Both the position numbers and the translations under genes were made by a program. Positions 43,772 to 53,050 of a stretch of 59,703 nt of DNA are shown here, one piece after another. Under the pieces are notes generated by a model, which did not search any database, was not told the origin of the DNA, and was given only the letters and a program-made list of their open reading frames with translations. Numbering within the stretch: the stretch's first letter is position 1; each line of letters begins with the position of its first letter. Source of the stretch: an uncultured Oscillospiraceae bacterium (GTDB lineage Bacteria; Bacillota; Clostridia; Oscillospirales; Oscillospiraceae); assembly GCA_910588495.1 (NCBI GenBank), contig CAJUPU010000017.1, positions 1-59,703 on the forward strand, in the 5' to 3' direction.

Positions 43772-45142
43772 TCAACACGCATCCTCCTGCCGTGTGATGT
43801 TGCGCAGCCAGATGTATTTTTTGTAGTGCAGATACACCGCCGGGATCTTGACGATCTCGTCCATGTTCACGATGCAATACACCGCCAGCACCGGGAGCTT
43901 GAGCCAGAACGCGGCCAGGAAACCCACCGGCACGGAGAAGCACCACATGGCCCCCAGGTTGCCCACCATGTCGAACCGGGAGTCCCCTCCGGCGCAGAAG
44001 ATGCCGTCCAGCACCACGTGGTTCACCGCCTGGAAGGCCATGTTTACCCCGCAGAACAGCAGCATCCCCTGAAGGAAATGGGAGGCGGTCTCTCCGTAGC
44101 CCACCATGCGGACGATAAGGGGGGACAGGAGCATGAGCAGCCCGCCGGACAGGCATCCGATGAGGATGGCCAGCCGGGTGAGCCGCCCGCCGTATTCCCG
44201 GGCCTTTTCCAGCTTCCCGGCCCCCAGCAGGTTGCCGATGAGGATGCCCGCGCCGCCGCCCACTCCCCGGATCAGGCAGGAGAGCAGGCTTTTGGCGATG
44301 CTGACGATGGAGTTGGCGGCCACCGCGTCGGTGCCCATGTGGCCCATGATGACGGAATAGAGGGTGTAGGCGATGCCCCAGACCATAGCGGCGGCCAGGA
44401 CGGGGCGGGTGTACTTCCAGAAGTCCCCGGCCAGCACCCGTTCCTTCAGGAACAGCCGGTCCCACCGCACCAGCACCACGCCCCTGCGGCGGGTGGCCCA
44501 GGCGCTCCAGGCCAACTCCACCCCGCGGGCGATGGCAGTGGCGAAGGCTGCGCCCCGCACCCTCAGGGCGGGAAAACCCAGCAGACCGAAGATGAGCACC
44601 GCATTGAGGACGATGTTCAGCACCACGGCGGAGGAGCTGATCCGGGAGCTCATTGCCGCCGCACCGGTATTTTTCAGGACAATGAGGTGTATCTGGGAGA
44701 TGGCGCACAGCAGGTAGGAGGGGGAAACCGCCCGCAGGTAGGCCGCGCCCAGCTCAATGAGGGGAAGCTCATCGGTGAAGATGAGCATGAGCCACCGGGG
44801 AGCGAAGAAGGCGCATAATGTGAAGAGCACACCGCAGATCAGATTGGCCCGAAGCGCCACGGGGATCACCTGCTCGATGGAGGCCGGGTCCCCCTTGCCC
44901 CAGTATTGGGCGGCGATGATCCCAGTCCCGGCGGCGATCCCTGTGACGAAGAGGTTGAGGACGAACTGCACCTGTCCCGCCAGGGACACGGCGGACAGGG
45001 ATTCCTGGTTCACGATCCCCAGCATGGCGGCGTCGGTGGCGCTGACCAGCGCCAGCATGAAGGACTGGATCATGATGGGGAAGACCAGCGCGGTGAGCTG
45101 CTGATAGAAGGGGTCCCGTTTAGGGGCGGAAAGCAGTTTCAT
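43772..45142 (-). CDS. MATE family efflux transporter
   Basis: A 456-residue membrane protein with 12 hydrophobic segments in two homologous halves. Conserved MATE segments are visible as MLALVSATDAAMLGIVNQES (about 29-48), ALRANLICGVLFTLCAFFAP and LLGAGKLEKAREYG. MATE pumps export cationic drugs or metabolites using Na+ or H+. It is the first of three cargo genes inside the mobilization region. The ATG at 45142 has no strong ribosome site (only AAAGGACC). Confidence 0.88.
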   Translation of the reverse strand: MKLLSAPKRDPFYQQLTALVFPIMIQSFMLALVSATDAAMLGIVNQESLSAVSLAGQVQFVLNLFVTGIAAGTGIIAAQYWGKGDPASIEQVIPVALRANLICGVLFTLCAFFAPRWLMLIFTDELPLIELGAAYLRAVSPSYLLCAISQIHLIVLKNTGAAAMSSRISSSAVVLNIVLNAVLIFGLLGFPALRVRGAAFATAIARGVELAWSAWATRRRGVVLVRWDRLFLKERVLAGDFWKYTRPVLAAAMVWGIAYTLYSVIMGHMGTDAVAANSIVSIAKSLLSCLIRGVGGGAGILIGNLLGAGKLEKAREYGGRLTRLAILIGCLSGGLLMLLSPLIVRMVGYGETASHFLQGMLLFCGVNMAFQAVNHVVLDGIFCAGGDSRFDMVGNLGAMWCFSVPVGFLAAFWLKLPVLAVYCIVNMDEIVKIPAVYLHYKKYIWLRNITRQEDAC

Positions 45143-45232
45143 AAAGCGGCGGTCCTTTTTGTTTTTTTGCGGTCGTTTCTTTGGACATACGGCAATCGCC
45201 GCTATTATAACACATCATTGCCACAAAGCAAA

Positions 45233-45565
45233 TCAAGCCGTTCTATTTTTTGCGATCCGGTACATCAGTTCGTAGACCTGATCCAGCAAAAACAGTCCCC
45301 GGCGCGCGTCCTCCGCCTTAGCGATCCCGGCGTTGACGCTACGGGCAATTTGGTTTATATTGTTCCCAATGTGGTGGATCTCCGTCCGCAGTTCCTTGAT
45401 CTCCTGGGAGGGGCGGGCCCGGACGGGTACGCCCTCGATGAGACGGACCAGGTAGGCCCTCCGAGATAGACCGCACTGCCTAGCCTGGGCCACCAGCCGC
45501 TGGTACTGCGCCGGCGTCAGTTCGACGTGAACGTGATGCCGGCCATGTTTATCTGCTCTGCTCAT
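45233..45565 (-). CDS. MobC-type relaxosome protein
   Basis: A 110-residue relaxosome accessory protein. A basic ribbon-helix-helix-like start (HHVHVELTPAQYQRLVAQAR, then CGLSRRAYLVRLIEG) precedes the conserved MobC segment IHHIGNNINQIARSVNAGIA. MobC binds oriT and helps the relaxase open it. The start at 45565 follows AAAAGGAGGCGGC; the frame is open to 45739. It marks the right end of the recognised conjugation genes, and oriT would be expected just upstream (about 45570-45750), although I cannot locate a nick site. Confidence 0.85.
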   Translation of the reverse strand: MSRADKHGRHHVHVELTPAQYQRLVAQARQCGLSRRAYLVRLIEGVPVRARPSQEIKELRTEIHHIGNNINQIARSVNAGIAKAEDARRGLFLLDQVYELMYRIAKNRTA

Positions 45566-45739
45566 GCCGCCTCCTTTTTCCTTTGGGAGAGGAACCGTTC
45601 TGCTCCGCCTGGATTTCCTGTTCAAATACCTTTTCAATATCAAATGAGATTTATTATTGCCATAAAGGCACGCCTTCGCAAACAACAAGATGGGTGCTGG
45701 AAGAACCTCCACACAACGGGCCATGACCATTGTCAGCAA

Positions 45740-46020
45740 CTGCTTTTACATGGGCGGCCAGGACGTGGACACAACCGTGTGCATCTTCTTCAAAGCAAGC
45801 AAGACGGCAACACCGTCCTAAGCCTGTCCTTGGACGCCGCGTACTTTTCCACCCGCGGAGACTGACCCCAGCGGGTCAGGAAATTCGACATCTGCACCCA
45901 TATGCGCTACAGCGAACTGCCAAAGACTACTCGGGAGTCACCCATCTATGATATCGACCCCAGGACACCACAGCCCAGTGGGCCCCATGGGATGAGCCGA
46001 AAGTGCTTCATCGCCTAGGG
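45740..46020. other. Degraded sequence without a recognisable gene
   Basis: Short plus-strand frames can be chained with frameshifts (MTIVSNCFYMGGQDVDTTVC, SLSLDAAYFSTRGD), but no family is recognised and stops interrupt every frame. It probably holds the boundary of the mobile element. Confidence 0.25.
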
Positions 46021-46037
46021 CCGCTTTTCGACAATCT

Positions 46038-46075
46038 AGCGCGGCCTACCAAAAAGAATCCAGGTAGGCCGCGCT
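46038..46075 (-). terminator. Terminator of the glycyl-radical operon
   Basis: AGCGCGGCCTACC and GGTAGGCCGCGCT form a 13-bp perfect stem 18 bases past the hydrolase stop. The T run is short, so strength is uncertain. Confidence 0.65.
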
Positions 46076-46092
46076 TCATCGCTTTTGGGGAG

Positions 46093-47595
46093 TTATTCTT
46101 TTTTGCCGGTCTCAACCAGCCACTGGAAAATCTCCTGGGCACAGGGTTTCCATTCTGCGCCGTGGACTGCGCCGCCGGTGAGGATGTAGTCGAAGTTGGG
46201 TAGCAGCTCGCTCAGCTTCTCGATGCCGTAGAGCATAAAGTCCACGCCGTTGGTGTCCTCGGTTCCGCCCACGAACAGAAAGGGCGTATCGCCAATCTTG
46301 GAGACGTCCCAATAGTCGATCTCTGTCAGGCCTGCCGTGCCCACCAGCGCAGCAAAGCGGTCGTTGTAGTTGATACCCATGGAGAACGCGCCCATAGATC
46401 CCATAGAGACGCCCACAGCATACACCTTGCCAGGGTCAATGGTTTCATAGTGGTCCAGCACATAGTCCAGGGTGTCGATGACCACCTGGCCGGACAGCTC
46501 GATGTCCTTCAGCCAGCCTTCGGACTTACCCCAGGGATTTTCAGGGTCCTCAGGGTTCGTCACCGGGAAGCGGCCGATTGGGCCGGTGGGGTCGCCGTAC
46601 TGCCCAGAATTGATGTAGGACTCCACTGTGACCAGCACATACCCGTTTTTCTCGGCATAGTATTGGAACGTTTCCTGGAGGTCGATATCCTTGCTGGCGC
46701 TGTTATAAGTATTGGCGTTGCCGTTTGCTCCAGGGAACAGCACGATGCAGGACAGCTCCTGGTCCGGCTCAAAGTATAGGGTGGTGGGCACATACAGCTG
46801 GGTGGTGATGCACTTGTCCACCCGCTCGTCGTAAAACGCCTTGTAAACGATACCGTACTTTTTGGCACCGCGCAGCTTGTTTTTGATGGCGGATACCACG
46901 CTGGTGTACACATTGCTCGTGTCGCTGATACTGCCGTCGGCGCTGTTGCTCACCGCGTAGATGGTGATGGGGACGTTTTTATACTGATCGAACTCATATT
47001 TCCCTTGAGTGGAGCCGGAGGAATCCCAGCAGGTGGTCTCCTGACTACTGACATATTTTCCGAAGGCATACTCCATGAATTGCAGGGCTGGGACGCGCAG
47101 GCTACCATCCACCTTTTTGACGGGGTTGGACATCTTGAACACGCCGTTGTCCGCAGTGACCTCGGCGCTGCCGTCTTTGAAGGAGGCAGTCAGACCGGCG
47201 TGAGAGACAGTGGTCGTACCCGTGTTTTCGGCGATCTTAAAGTCCGGACCGTAGATCTTGGCCAGATCGGACAGGGCAATGTAGACGTCTCTCCCGTCCT
47301 CGGTGGCCTCGGTGGGCGCGGACAGATCGAACTCATAGTCGTCCAGATACGCCACGCTGTATCCCGGGATCACATACAGATTGGTCATGTTGTAGATAAA
47401 CTTTTTCCCGGACTGAGCGGAGACGGTGACCACCTCGCCCTCGGGGACCACATAACCGCCCTCCAGCACTCTGGCGGCAGCTTTCTCCCCTGTGGGGGCT
47501 GCGTAACAGACCGGCAGGCAGCCGGCGGCTGTAAACAGTAAGGAAGCGGCGGCAGAGAGCGCCAGAGTCAGGAAGCTGAAACATTTTTTCTCCAT
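46093..47595 (-). CDS. Secreted alpha/beta hydrolase (esterase/PHB-depolymerase-like)
   Basis: A 500-residue exported protein with a signal peptide (SFLTLALSAAASLLFTAAGC, near residues 6-25). Residues 50-190 resemble a stalk-forming copper-amine-oxidase-N-like domain. Residues 240-500 are an alpha/beta hydrolase: nucleophile elbow GVSMGSMG, acid in VGGTEDTNGVDF and histidine in LTGGAVHGAEWKP. It probably cleaves an ester or peptide outside the cell. The Cys near residue 25 might also make it a lipoprotein. It follows the glycyl radical enzyme gene by 56 bases, so it may release that pathway's substrate. Confidence 0.75.
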   Translation of the reverse strand: MEKKCFSFLTLALSAAASLLFTAAGCLPVCYAAPTGEKAAARVLEGGYVVPEGEVVTVSAQSGKKFIYNMTNLYVIPGYSVAYLDDYEFDLSAPTEATEDGRDVYIALSDLAKIYGPDFKIAENTGTTTVSHAGLTASFKDGSAEVTADNGVFKMSNPVKKVDGSLRVPALQFMEYAFGKYVSSQETTCWDSSGSTQGKYEFDQYKNVPITIYAVSNSADGSISDTSNVYTSVVSAIKNKLRGAKKYGIVYKAFYDERVDKCITTQLYVPTTLYFEPDQELSCIVLFPGANGNANTYNSASKDIDLQETFQYYAEKNGYVLVTVESYINSGQYGDPTGPIGRFPVTNPEDPENPWGKSEGWLKDIELSGQVVIDTLDYVLDHYETIDPGKVYAVGVSMGSMGAFSMGINYNDRFAALVGTAGLTEIDYWDVSKIGDTPFLFVGGTEDTNGVDFMLYGIEKLSELLPNFDYILTGGAVHGAEWKPCAQEIFQWLVETGKKE

Positions 47596-47651
47596 AGATC
47601 TTTCCTCCCGTTTTAAATGATTGGGAAGGGGCCGGAGCCCCGTCCCATTTT

Positions 47652-50042
47652 TTACAGCGTATTTTCCGTGCGCTGGATGATCTCGTCCTGGACCGCCCTG
47701 GTCAGCAGGGTGAAGTAGGTGCTGTAGCCCGCTACACGGACCACCAGGTCCCGGTGCTCCTGGGGCTTTTCCTGGGCCTTGTGGAGAGTATCATTGTCCA
47801 CCACGTTGAACTGGATGTGCTTGCCGCCGTTGGTCAAATAGGTCTTGACCAAGGTGCCCAGCTTGCTCAGGTCATCCTCGGTCTTGAGGGCGGTAGGGTG
47901 GATCTTCATGTTCAGAAGCATGGCGTTGAAGGGGTCCTGGTCGATCTTCATTGCGCTGCACAGCGAGACGGTGGGGCCCTTCACATCGGTGCCTTGGGCT
48001 GGGGAGGCCACACCGTCGGGAAGGGTCTCCCCCATGCAGCGGCCATCCGGGGTGGCGCAGGTATAGCTGCCGCCGGGGGCATGGGCGGTGATGGAGATGC
48101 CGGTGGGGCGGGGCGGCACGCCGTAGACAGTGGTGAAGGTGTTGCAGCTGTCCGCCCAGAATTTGTACAGGCCGGCGGCAATGTCGTCCACCAGGTCGAT
48201 GCCGTTGCCGAATTTGGGTGCGTCCTCACACAGCTTGTGAATGCCCTCAAAGCCCTCCCAGTTGGCCTCCACGGCCGCGTACAGCTCGCCCATGGTGCAG
48301 GCATTGTCCTCAAAGACCACCTTTTTCACCGCCGCCAGGGAGTTGGCTACCGAAATCATGCCCACGGGGTTGAGCAGAGAGGCGTTTTCGTAAGGCATCT
48401 TCCGATTCATGATGTCCTTGCCGCACTTGATGCCATCGTAGGCAAAGGCAGAGTGGACCACGTCGGAATTCACCTCGCGGGTGACTTTGATGAGGATGTT
48501 ATGCTCCTCGTTGTACATGCCCATGAAATAGTACAGCTGCTTTTTGAAGGCGGCCTCGAAGTCCTCATAGGTCTGGAAATCCTTCATCTCGCCGGTCCGG
48601 AGACCCAGCTGCTCGCCGGTTTCCCGCATGACGCCGTTGTGCATGGTGATATCCAGCACCTTGGGTACGATGAACATGCCCAGGGCGTTGATGCGGGACT
48701 TGCCGGGCAGGTTCAGATCCAAACAGCCCGCCAGGGCGTAGTCCCGGGCCTCCTCCAGCGGCACGCCCTGGTCCACCAGGCCCTGGATGTAGCTTTTGTC
48801 GGAGACAAAGGCAGGCATACCCAGGCCGGTTTTGACCAACTCCAGGGCTTTTTGCATTAGGGCGGGGGGGGTGGCCTCATGGACCCGGAGCGTGATGGTG
48901 AAGTGGGGGGTGCGCACCTCGTTGGCGGCCTCCAAGATCAAGTAGGACAGCTCGTTGGAAGCGTCGTTGCCATCCCTGTCCACGCCGCCGATGAGGAAAT
49001 TGTGCCACCTGGCCATTCCGGCCCACTTGTCCCGCTGCTTGGCGTTACCGGAAACGAAGTTGAACTGCATGATCTTGATGCGCAGGCACTCGATGAGCTC
49101 CAGCACATCAGCGTCGGTGAGCGCGCCGCTCTCGATGTCCTTCTTGTAGAAGGGGTACATGTACTGGTCAAACCGGCCGCCGGGGACGGTGCCGTGGGTG
49201 ATCATCATCCAATAGAACCAGAAGTTCTGGATGGCGTCCCGGAAGCCCCGGGACGGCTTCTCCGCGATCCAGTGGCAGGTATCCGCCATCTGTTCCAGCT
49301 CCGCCCTGCGCGCCGGATCGGCGCACTTGCCCGCCGCCGTAGTGCAGGCATCGCCATAGCGGTGATACATCCTTACCATGGCCTCCAGGGCCACGATGAC
49401 CGCCTGAAGGTAGATAGCCTTGTCAAAGGAGTCATTGTCCACATAGCGCACATTGCGCAGCTCCTCCTTGGCCTCATCCAGGGTCTTGTGGATGCCCTCG
49501 GTGACGATCTTGCCGTAATCGGGGACGAAGAAACTCAAGCCAATGCCCAGGCCCCAGCCGAAGCCCGCGCCGCCGGAGCCGCGGCCCTTGACCTTGCTGG
49601 TCCAGGGGGGACAGAGGATGCCGGAGCGAATGAAGGGCCACAGCCGCTCGTCGTCGTAAAAGCGCCCCTGCCACTCGTACATCTGGCGGCCCTGGCCGTC
49701 CCAAAAGGAGTCCAGGCTGCGCAGGGTCCTGCGGTCCTCGTCAGAGATGGTGTAGTTGCCCTCCAAAATGGAGTCCAAATCATCGTCGTCCCAGAAAGGC
49801 CCCCAGCAGGATGCCTCAAGGCCCATGGGCTTGGAGGCCACGTTGCCCACGATGAGCTCGTCCTCGTCCACATAGATGGTGCGGTTGTCCAGGTAGTCCG
49901 CCGTGGCATGGGCCCGGCTCAGGATGGACGGCAGGCCCTCGTGCTTTTTCCAGGACTCGATGACCAGTTTGGCCTTTTCCCCACATAGGGGAAATTTGTC
50001 CACCTTTAGCGCCTCCTGCATTCTCTTGATGCGATCTGTCAT
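47652..50042 (-). CDS. Glycyl radical enzyme of unknown substrate (pyruvate formate-lyase superfamily)
   Basis: A 796-residue glycyl radical enzyme. The radical glycine is in LVVRVAGYSTYFTLLTRAVQ (G772), and the thiyl cysteine is C440 in YALAGCLDLNLPGKSR. Most eliminases and dehydratases of the family (CutC, glycerol or propanediol dehydratase) read GCxE here; this one reads GCLD. It carries out a radical C-C, C-O, C-N or C-S cleavage or addition in the cytosol under strict anaerobiosis. Neighbours are an MmgE/PrpD protein and a MatC-type carrier, and the activase is encoded at 54653. These favour a di- or tricarboxylate substrate, which is an inference. Confidence 0.92.
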   Translation of the reverse strand: MTDRIKRMQEALKVDKFPLCGEKAKLVIESWKKHEGLPSILSRAHATADYLDNRTIYVDEDELIVGNVASKPMGLEASCWGPFWDDDDLDSILEGNYTISDEDRRTLRSLDSFWDGQGRQMYEWQGRFYDDERLWPFIRSGILCPPWTSKVKGRGSGGAGFGWGLGIGLSFFVPDYGKIVTEGIHKTLDEAKEELRNVRYVDNDSFDKAIYLQAVIVALEAMVRMYHRYGDACTTAAGKCADPARRAELEQMADTCHWIAEKPSRGFRDAIQNFWFYWMMITHGTVPGGRFDQYMYPFYKKDIESGALTDADVLELIECLRIKIMQFNFVSGNAKQRDKWAGMARWHNFLIGGVDRDGNDASNELSYLILEAANEVRTPHFTITLRVHEATPPALMQKALELVKTGLGMPAFVSDKSYIQGLVDQGVPLEEARDYALAGCLDLNLPGKSRINALGMFIVPKVLDITMHNGVMRETGEQLGLRTGEMKDFQTYEDFEAAFKKQLYYFMGMYNEEHNILIKVTREVNSDVVHSAFAYDGIKCGKDIMNRKMPYENASLLNPVGMISVANSLAAVKKVVFEDNACTMGELYAAVEANWEGFEGIHKLCEDAPKFGNGIDLVDDIAAGLYKFWADSCNTFTTVYGVPPRPTGISITAHAPGGSYTCATPDGRCMGETLPDGVASPAQGTDVKGPTVSLCSAMKIDQDPFNAMLLNMKIHPTALKTEDDLSKLGTLVKTYLTNGGKHIQFNVVDNDTLHKAQEKPQEHRDLVVRVAGYSTYFTLLTRAVQDEIIQRTENTL

Positions 50043-50080
50043 GATTCAGGTCCCTCCAATTTCAAAATGATCCGCTCCGC

Positions 50081-51463
50081 TCAGAGCAGGGAAAACAGTG
50101 TATTGACATCATCCAGCTCCTCCAGCCGGAGAATGGAGGCGTACAGCTCCTCCAGCCGTTCCGGGCTGTAGGGCCGCCGGGCTCGGGCGGCACAGTCGAA
50201 AAACTTGTGCCGCATATCCCCCTCGGACATGGGATTTTCTACGCACCCCAGGGGGTGCTCCAGGTGCATGGAGAAGTCTCCCCGCGCCGTGTGAAGGGTA
50301 ATATCGGTGAATTTATTCTGCTCTTTGGTCCAGCCGGGGTGAATGGCGCACTCCACCCGGTCCGCCATGGCCAGCACCGCCGGGTCGCACAGGCGCTGTG
50401 GACCGAAGCTGTCCAGCCCCACGCCGCCGTACACCACGGCGGTGCCCACCACAAAGGGCAGGCTGAACTTGGCGATGGCTGCCGACTGGGGGCGGTACTT
50501 CACATCCCGGGGCTCAGTGACCATGCGGCCGATCTCCTGGAGGGTGATTTGGATGCCCTCGATCTCCTCCGATTTGATCTGGTGTTTCGCCATAAGGGTG
50601 AGCACGCCGTCGATGGAGGTGTGGGTGGCCCGGCAGGAGGGCCAGGGCTTGAAGCTGACGAACTCCCCCTGGAAGACCTTCCCCAGACCGTCTAGCACCT
50701 TTTCCGGGGTGTAATTATCCCGGGCGTACATGTGATAATAGCCCAATTTGCCCTCAAAGGGCTCTCCAAACCGGGCGGGAACACCCAGCTGGGCCAACAG
50801 GGCGGACTGCACCGCCGCCTGGGCGGCAAAGCCCTCCCGGATGGTGCGCACGGCGGATCCGCCGCTGTTGGCGGCCTCCCCGCTGGAAGTGGCCTGACAC
50901 AGGTTCAGCGCCACCGCGTCGGACAGCTTTCCCTCGTCCAGCCCCAGCAGTTTCCCCGCTCCCAGCACGGCCCCCATGGAGCCGTGGACTGGGGGCATGT
51001 TCCAGCCGTACTTCAAAAGGTCCTCGTTCACCCCCAGGTCCAGGCGGCAGCAGATGTCGCTGGCCAGGGCCATGGCGGTGAGAAATTCCCTGCCACTGAC
51101 GCCGCCCATGTGCTGGCTCAGGGCCATCAGGGCGGGAAAGGCGGCGGAATTGGGGTGGACGGTGGCCACCTCGTGGGAGTCCTCATAATCCAGCGCATGG
51201 ACCAATGCTCCGTTGGCCAGGGCGGCCAAGGTGGGAGTGGTGCGCTCCTCCCGGCCCAGCACGGTGCACCGTCCGGCCCCCTGAGCCGCCGCGAAGGCGG
51301 CAAAGGGGGCGGAGGCGGCGTCCAGGCCGGTGGCGGCCAGCATCACCCCCAGCATATCTGCCAGGGAACGCTTCTGGGCCAGTACCGCACCGGAGGGCAG
51401 GTCCTCATAAGCCGTCCCGCACACATGGCGGAACAAGGCTTGGGACAGTTTTTGACCCGGCAT
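50081..51463 (-). CDS. MmgE/PrpD family protein
   Basis: A 460-residue MmgE/PrpD protein. Family features include an all-helical N-terminal domain with ALANGALVHALDYEDSHEVA and HPNSAAFPALMALSQHMGG (about 88-130), and the central GLGKVFQGEFVSFKPWPSCR then ATHTSIDG. Known members are 2-methylcitrate dehydratase, cis-aconitate decarboxylase and iminodisuccinate epimerase, all acting on small polycarboxylates. It sits between the MatC-type carrier gene (four-base gap) and the glycyl radical enzyme gene (38-base gap). The exact reaction is unknown. Confidence 0.85.
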   Translation of the reverse strand: MPGQKLSQALFRHVCGTAYEDLPSGAVLAQKRSLADMLGVMLAATGLDAASAPFAAFAAAQGAGRCTVLGREERTTPTLAALANGALVHALDYEDSHEVATVHPNSAAFPALMALSQHMGGVSGREFLTAMALASDICCRLDLGVNEDLLKYGWNMPPVHGSMGAVLGAGKLLGLDEGKLSDAVALNLCQATSSGEAANSGGSAVRTIREGFAAQAAVQSALLAQLGVPARFGEPFEGKLGYYHMYARDNYTPEKVLDGLGKVFQGEFVSFKPWPSCRATHTSIDGVLTLMAKHQIKSEEIEGIQITLQEIGRMVTEPRDVKYRPQSAAIAKFSLPFVVGTAVVYGGVGLDSFGPQRLCDPAVLAMADRVECAIHPGWTKEQNKFTDITLHTARGDFSMHLEHPLGCVENPMSEGDMRHKFFDCAARARRPYSPERLEELYASILRLEELDDVNTLFSLL

Positions 51464-51467
51464 CGGC

Positions 51468-52775
51468 TCACATCAGCCCGTACAGGCCCACGGCGCCCAG
51501 CACGGCGGCCACGACCACCAGAGCGGCGGCGGCCAGGATGAGGGGCAAGAACATCTTCTCGCGGATGTCGTCCTGCTTGATGTTGGCCAGGGTGAGGGAG
51601 CCGCCGCCGGAGAAGGGGGACACGGCGGAGGCGTTGGCGCCGATGGCAATACCGGCATATAGGGCGTGGTAGTTGATGCCTGCGGCAGTGGTAAGCACGG
51701 AGGGCACCAGCACGAACAGGGTGGGCACCACCACGGAGGAACCGGCGGAAAATACGGACATGAAGCCAGCCAGCAGCACAAACATGGGAATGATGAGCAT
51801 GACGGGCACGTTGCCGCCGATCCAGGAGCCGATGAGGTCCACGGCACCGCCCTCGGTGGCCACGCCCACCAGCATAGACACGCCGGCCAGCATCATCAGG
51901 GTGTTCCAGGGGATATGGCGGGTGACGACGGTCTTGGCGTCGGCCAGCTTCAGGATGGCGGCCACGGTGGCCAGGGCGATGCATACCAGGGAGATGTCCA
52001 GGTTGCGGGACAGGCCGCTCAGCGCCTTGACGCCCAGATTGCCCAGCAGGGAAGGCACCACCATCAGCACGATGAGCACCAGGATCAGGGCGAAGGTCTT
52101 TTTCTGCACATCGTTCATGGGCTCGGGTTTGGTGATAAAGTCGGTGCTGGTGACCTTGGCTTTCCAGCCCTTGAACAGCACGAAAGTAAGGATGCCAGAC
52201 ACTAAGGCGAACAGAACGCAGGTGAAAAAGCCGTTCCACAGGATGGCGTCCACCTCACCTGCGTGGATGCTGGCGTCCAGCACACCGCGCTGGATGTTGG
52301 CGCCCTGACCCCAGGGAACCTGGGCCCCGATGTAAGAGCCGATGTTGACCATCAGCGAGCCGAACAGGGGGTTCATGCCTGTGGCCAGGCAGATGGAGAT
52401 GATGATGGGCATCAGCACCGCGTTGGGGGCGTAGGGGGAGGCGCCGGTCATGCAGATGAGGCCCGCGATGAAAAAGAAGACCCAGGGCAGGACGCTGGGG
52501 TACTTGCGGAATTTGTACACCAGGATAAGGGTGATCTGCCGCAGGGTGCCGTTCTCATTGGCGTAGCCGAACAGCCAGCAGATGCCGATAATGGTGAAGA
52601 GGATTTTCGCCGGGAACAGCCCCACCACGGCGGAGGTCTTCATACCCAGCAGGAACACGCCGATGATATAGGCAAAGGTCATGGAGATGAGGCCGATGGC
52701 GTCGAACTTGTTGCCCACCACGATGGAGATGACCATCGCGATCAGGAACAGGACCAGAACTACGGATGGCGACAT
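51468..52775 (-). CDS. MatC/SLC13-type dicarboxylate carrier
   Basis: A 435-residue permease with about 12 membrane segments. The MatC-type N terminus is visible as FPAKILFTIIGICWLFGYAN and NGTLRQITLI, and a re-entrant-type GANASAVSPFSGGGS lies near the C terminus (about 375-390). Relatives carry malonate, succinate or similar anions. The start at 52775 follows AAAAGGAGTTG; the open frame to 52889 is not used. First gene of the leftward operon, so it probably imports the substrate of the PrpD-like and glycyl radical enzymes. Confidence 0.85.
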   Translation of the reverse strand: MSPSVVLVLFLIAMVISIVVGNKFDAIGLISMTFAYIIGVFLLGMKTSAVVGLFPAKILFTIIGICWLFGYANENGTLRQITLILVYKFRKYPSVLPWVFFFIAGLICMTGASPYAPNAVLMPIIISICLATGMNPLFGSLMVNIGSYIGAQVPWGQGANIQRGVLDASIHAGEVDAILWNGFFTCVLFALVSGILTFVLFKGWKAKVTSTDFITKPEPMNDVQKKTFALILVLIVLMVVPSLLGNLGVKALSGLSRNLDISLVCIALATVAAILKLADAKTVVTRHIPWNTLMMLAGVSMLVGVATEGGAVDLIGSWIGGNVPVMLIIPMFVLLAGFMSVFSAGSSVVVPTLFVLVPSVLTTAAGINYHALYAGIAIGANASAVSPFSGGGSLTLANIKQDDIREKMFLPLILAAAALVVVAAVLGAVGLYGLM

Positions 52776-52853
52776 ACGAAACAACTCCTTTTCTCTCGAT
52801 TTTGATTCCAGCCAGACACACGCCCGCGGGTACGCCGTCCGTCCGGTGACATC

Positions 52854-52883
52854 ACTGTAGCATCCTATTTTCCGCCCTGTCAA
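52854..52883 (-). promoter_or_regulatory. Promoter of the MatC/PrpD/glycyl-radical operon
   Basis: On the minus strand TTGACA (52883-52878) is followed after 18 bases by TACAGT (52859-52854), about 80 bases before the MatC start. Confidence 0.6.
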
Positions 52884-52983
52884 CCGCATTTGGAGTATCC
52901 TGGAATTATCTGTGCAAGGGTGCCCGTCTCCGGCGATAGGTTCAGCAGAGATGCCCAGATTCTTTGTTGCGGCAAAAAAATGT

Positions 52984-53012
52984 TTGGCTTTTCCCCCATA
53001 TTCGCCTATAAT
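52984..53012 (+). promoter_or_regulatory. Promoter of the PucR-type gene
   Basis: TTGGCT (52984-52989) and TATAAT (53007-53012) are spaced by 17 bases, about 40 bases ahead of the regulator ATG. It lies back-to-back with the MatC promoter. Confidence 0.65.
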
Positions 53013-53050
53013 AATGGAAGAAACTTAGGGCCGCGGAAAGGAGGAACTCC

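Noticed and set aside
45570..45750. oriT upstream of mobC
   Set aside because: Position is right, but no inverted repeat with a recognisable nick site could be read with confidence.
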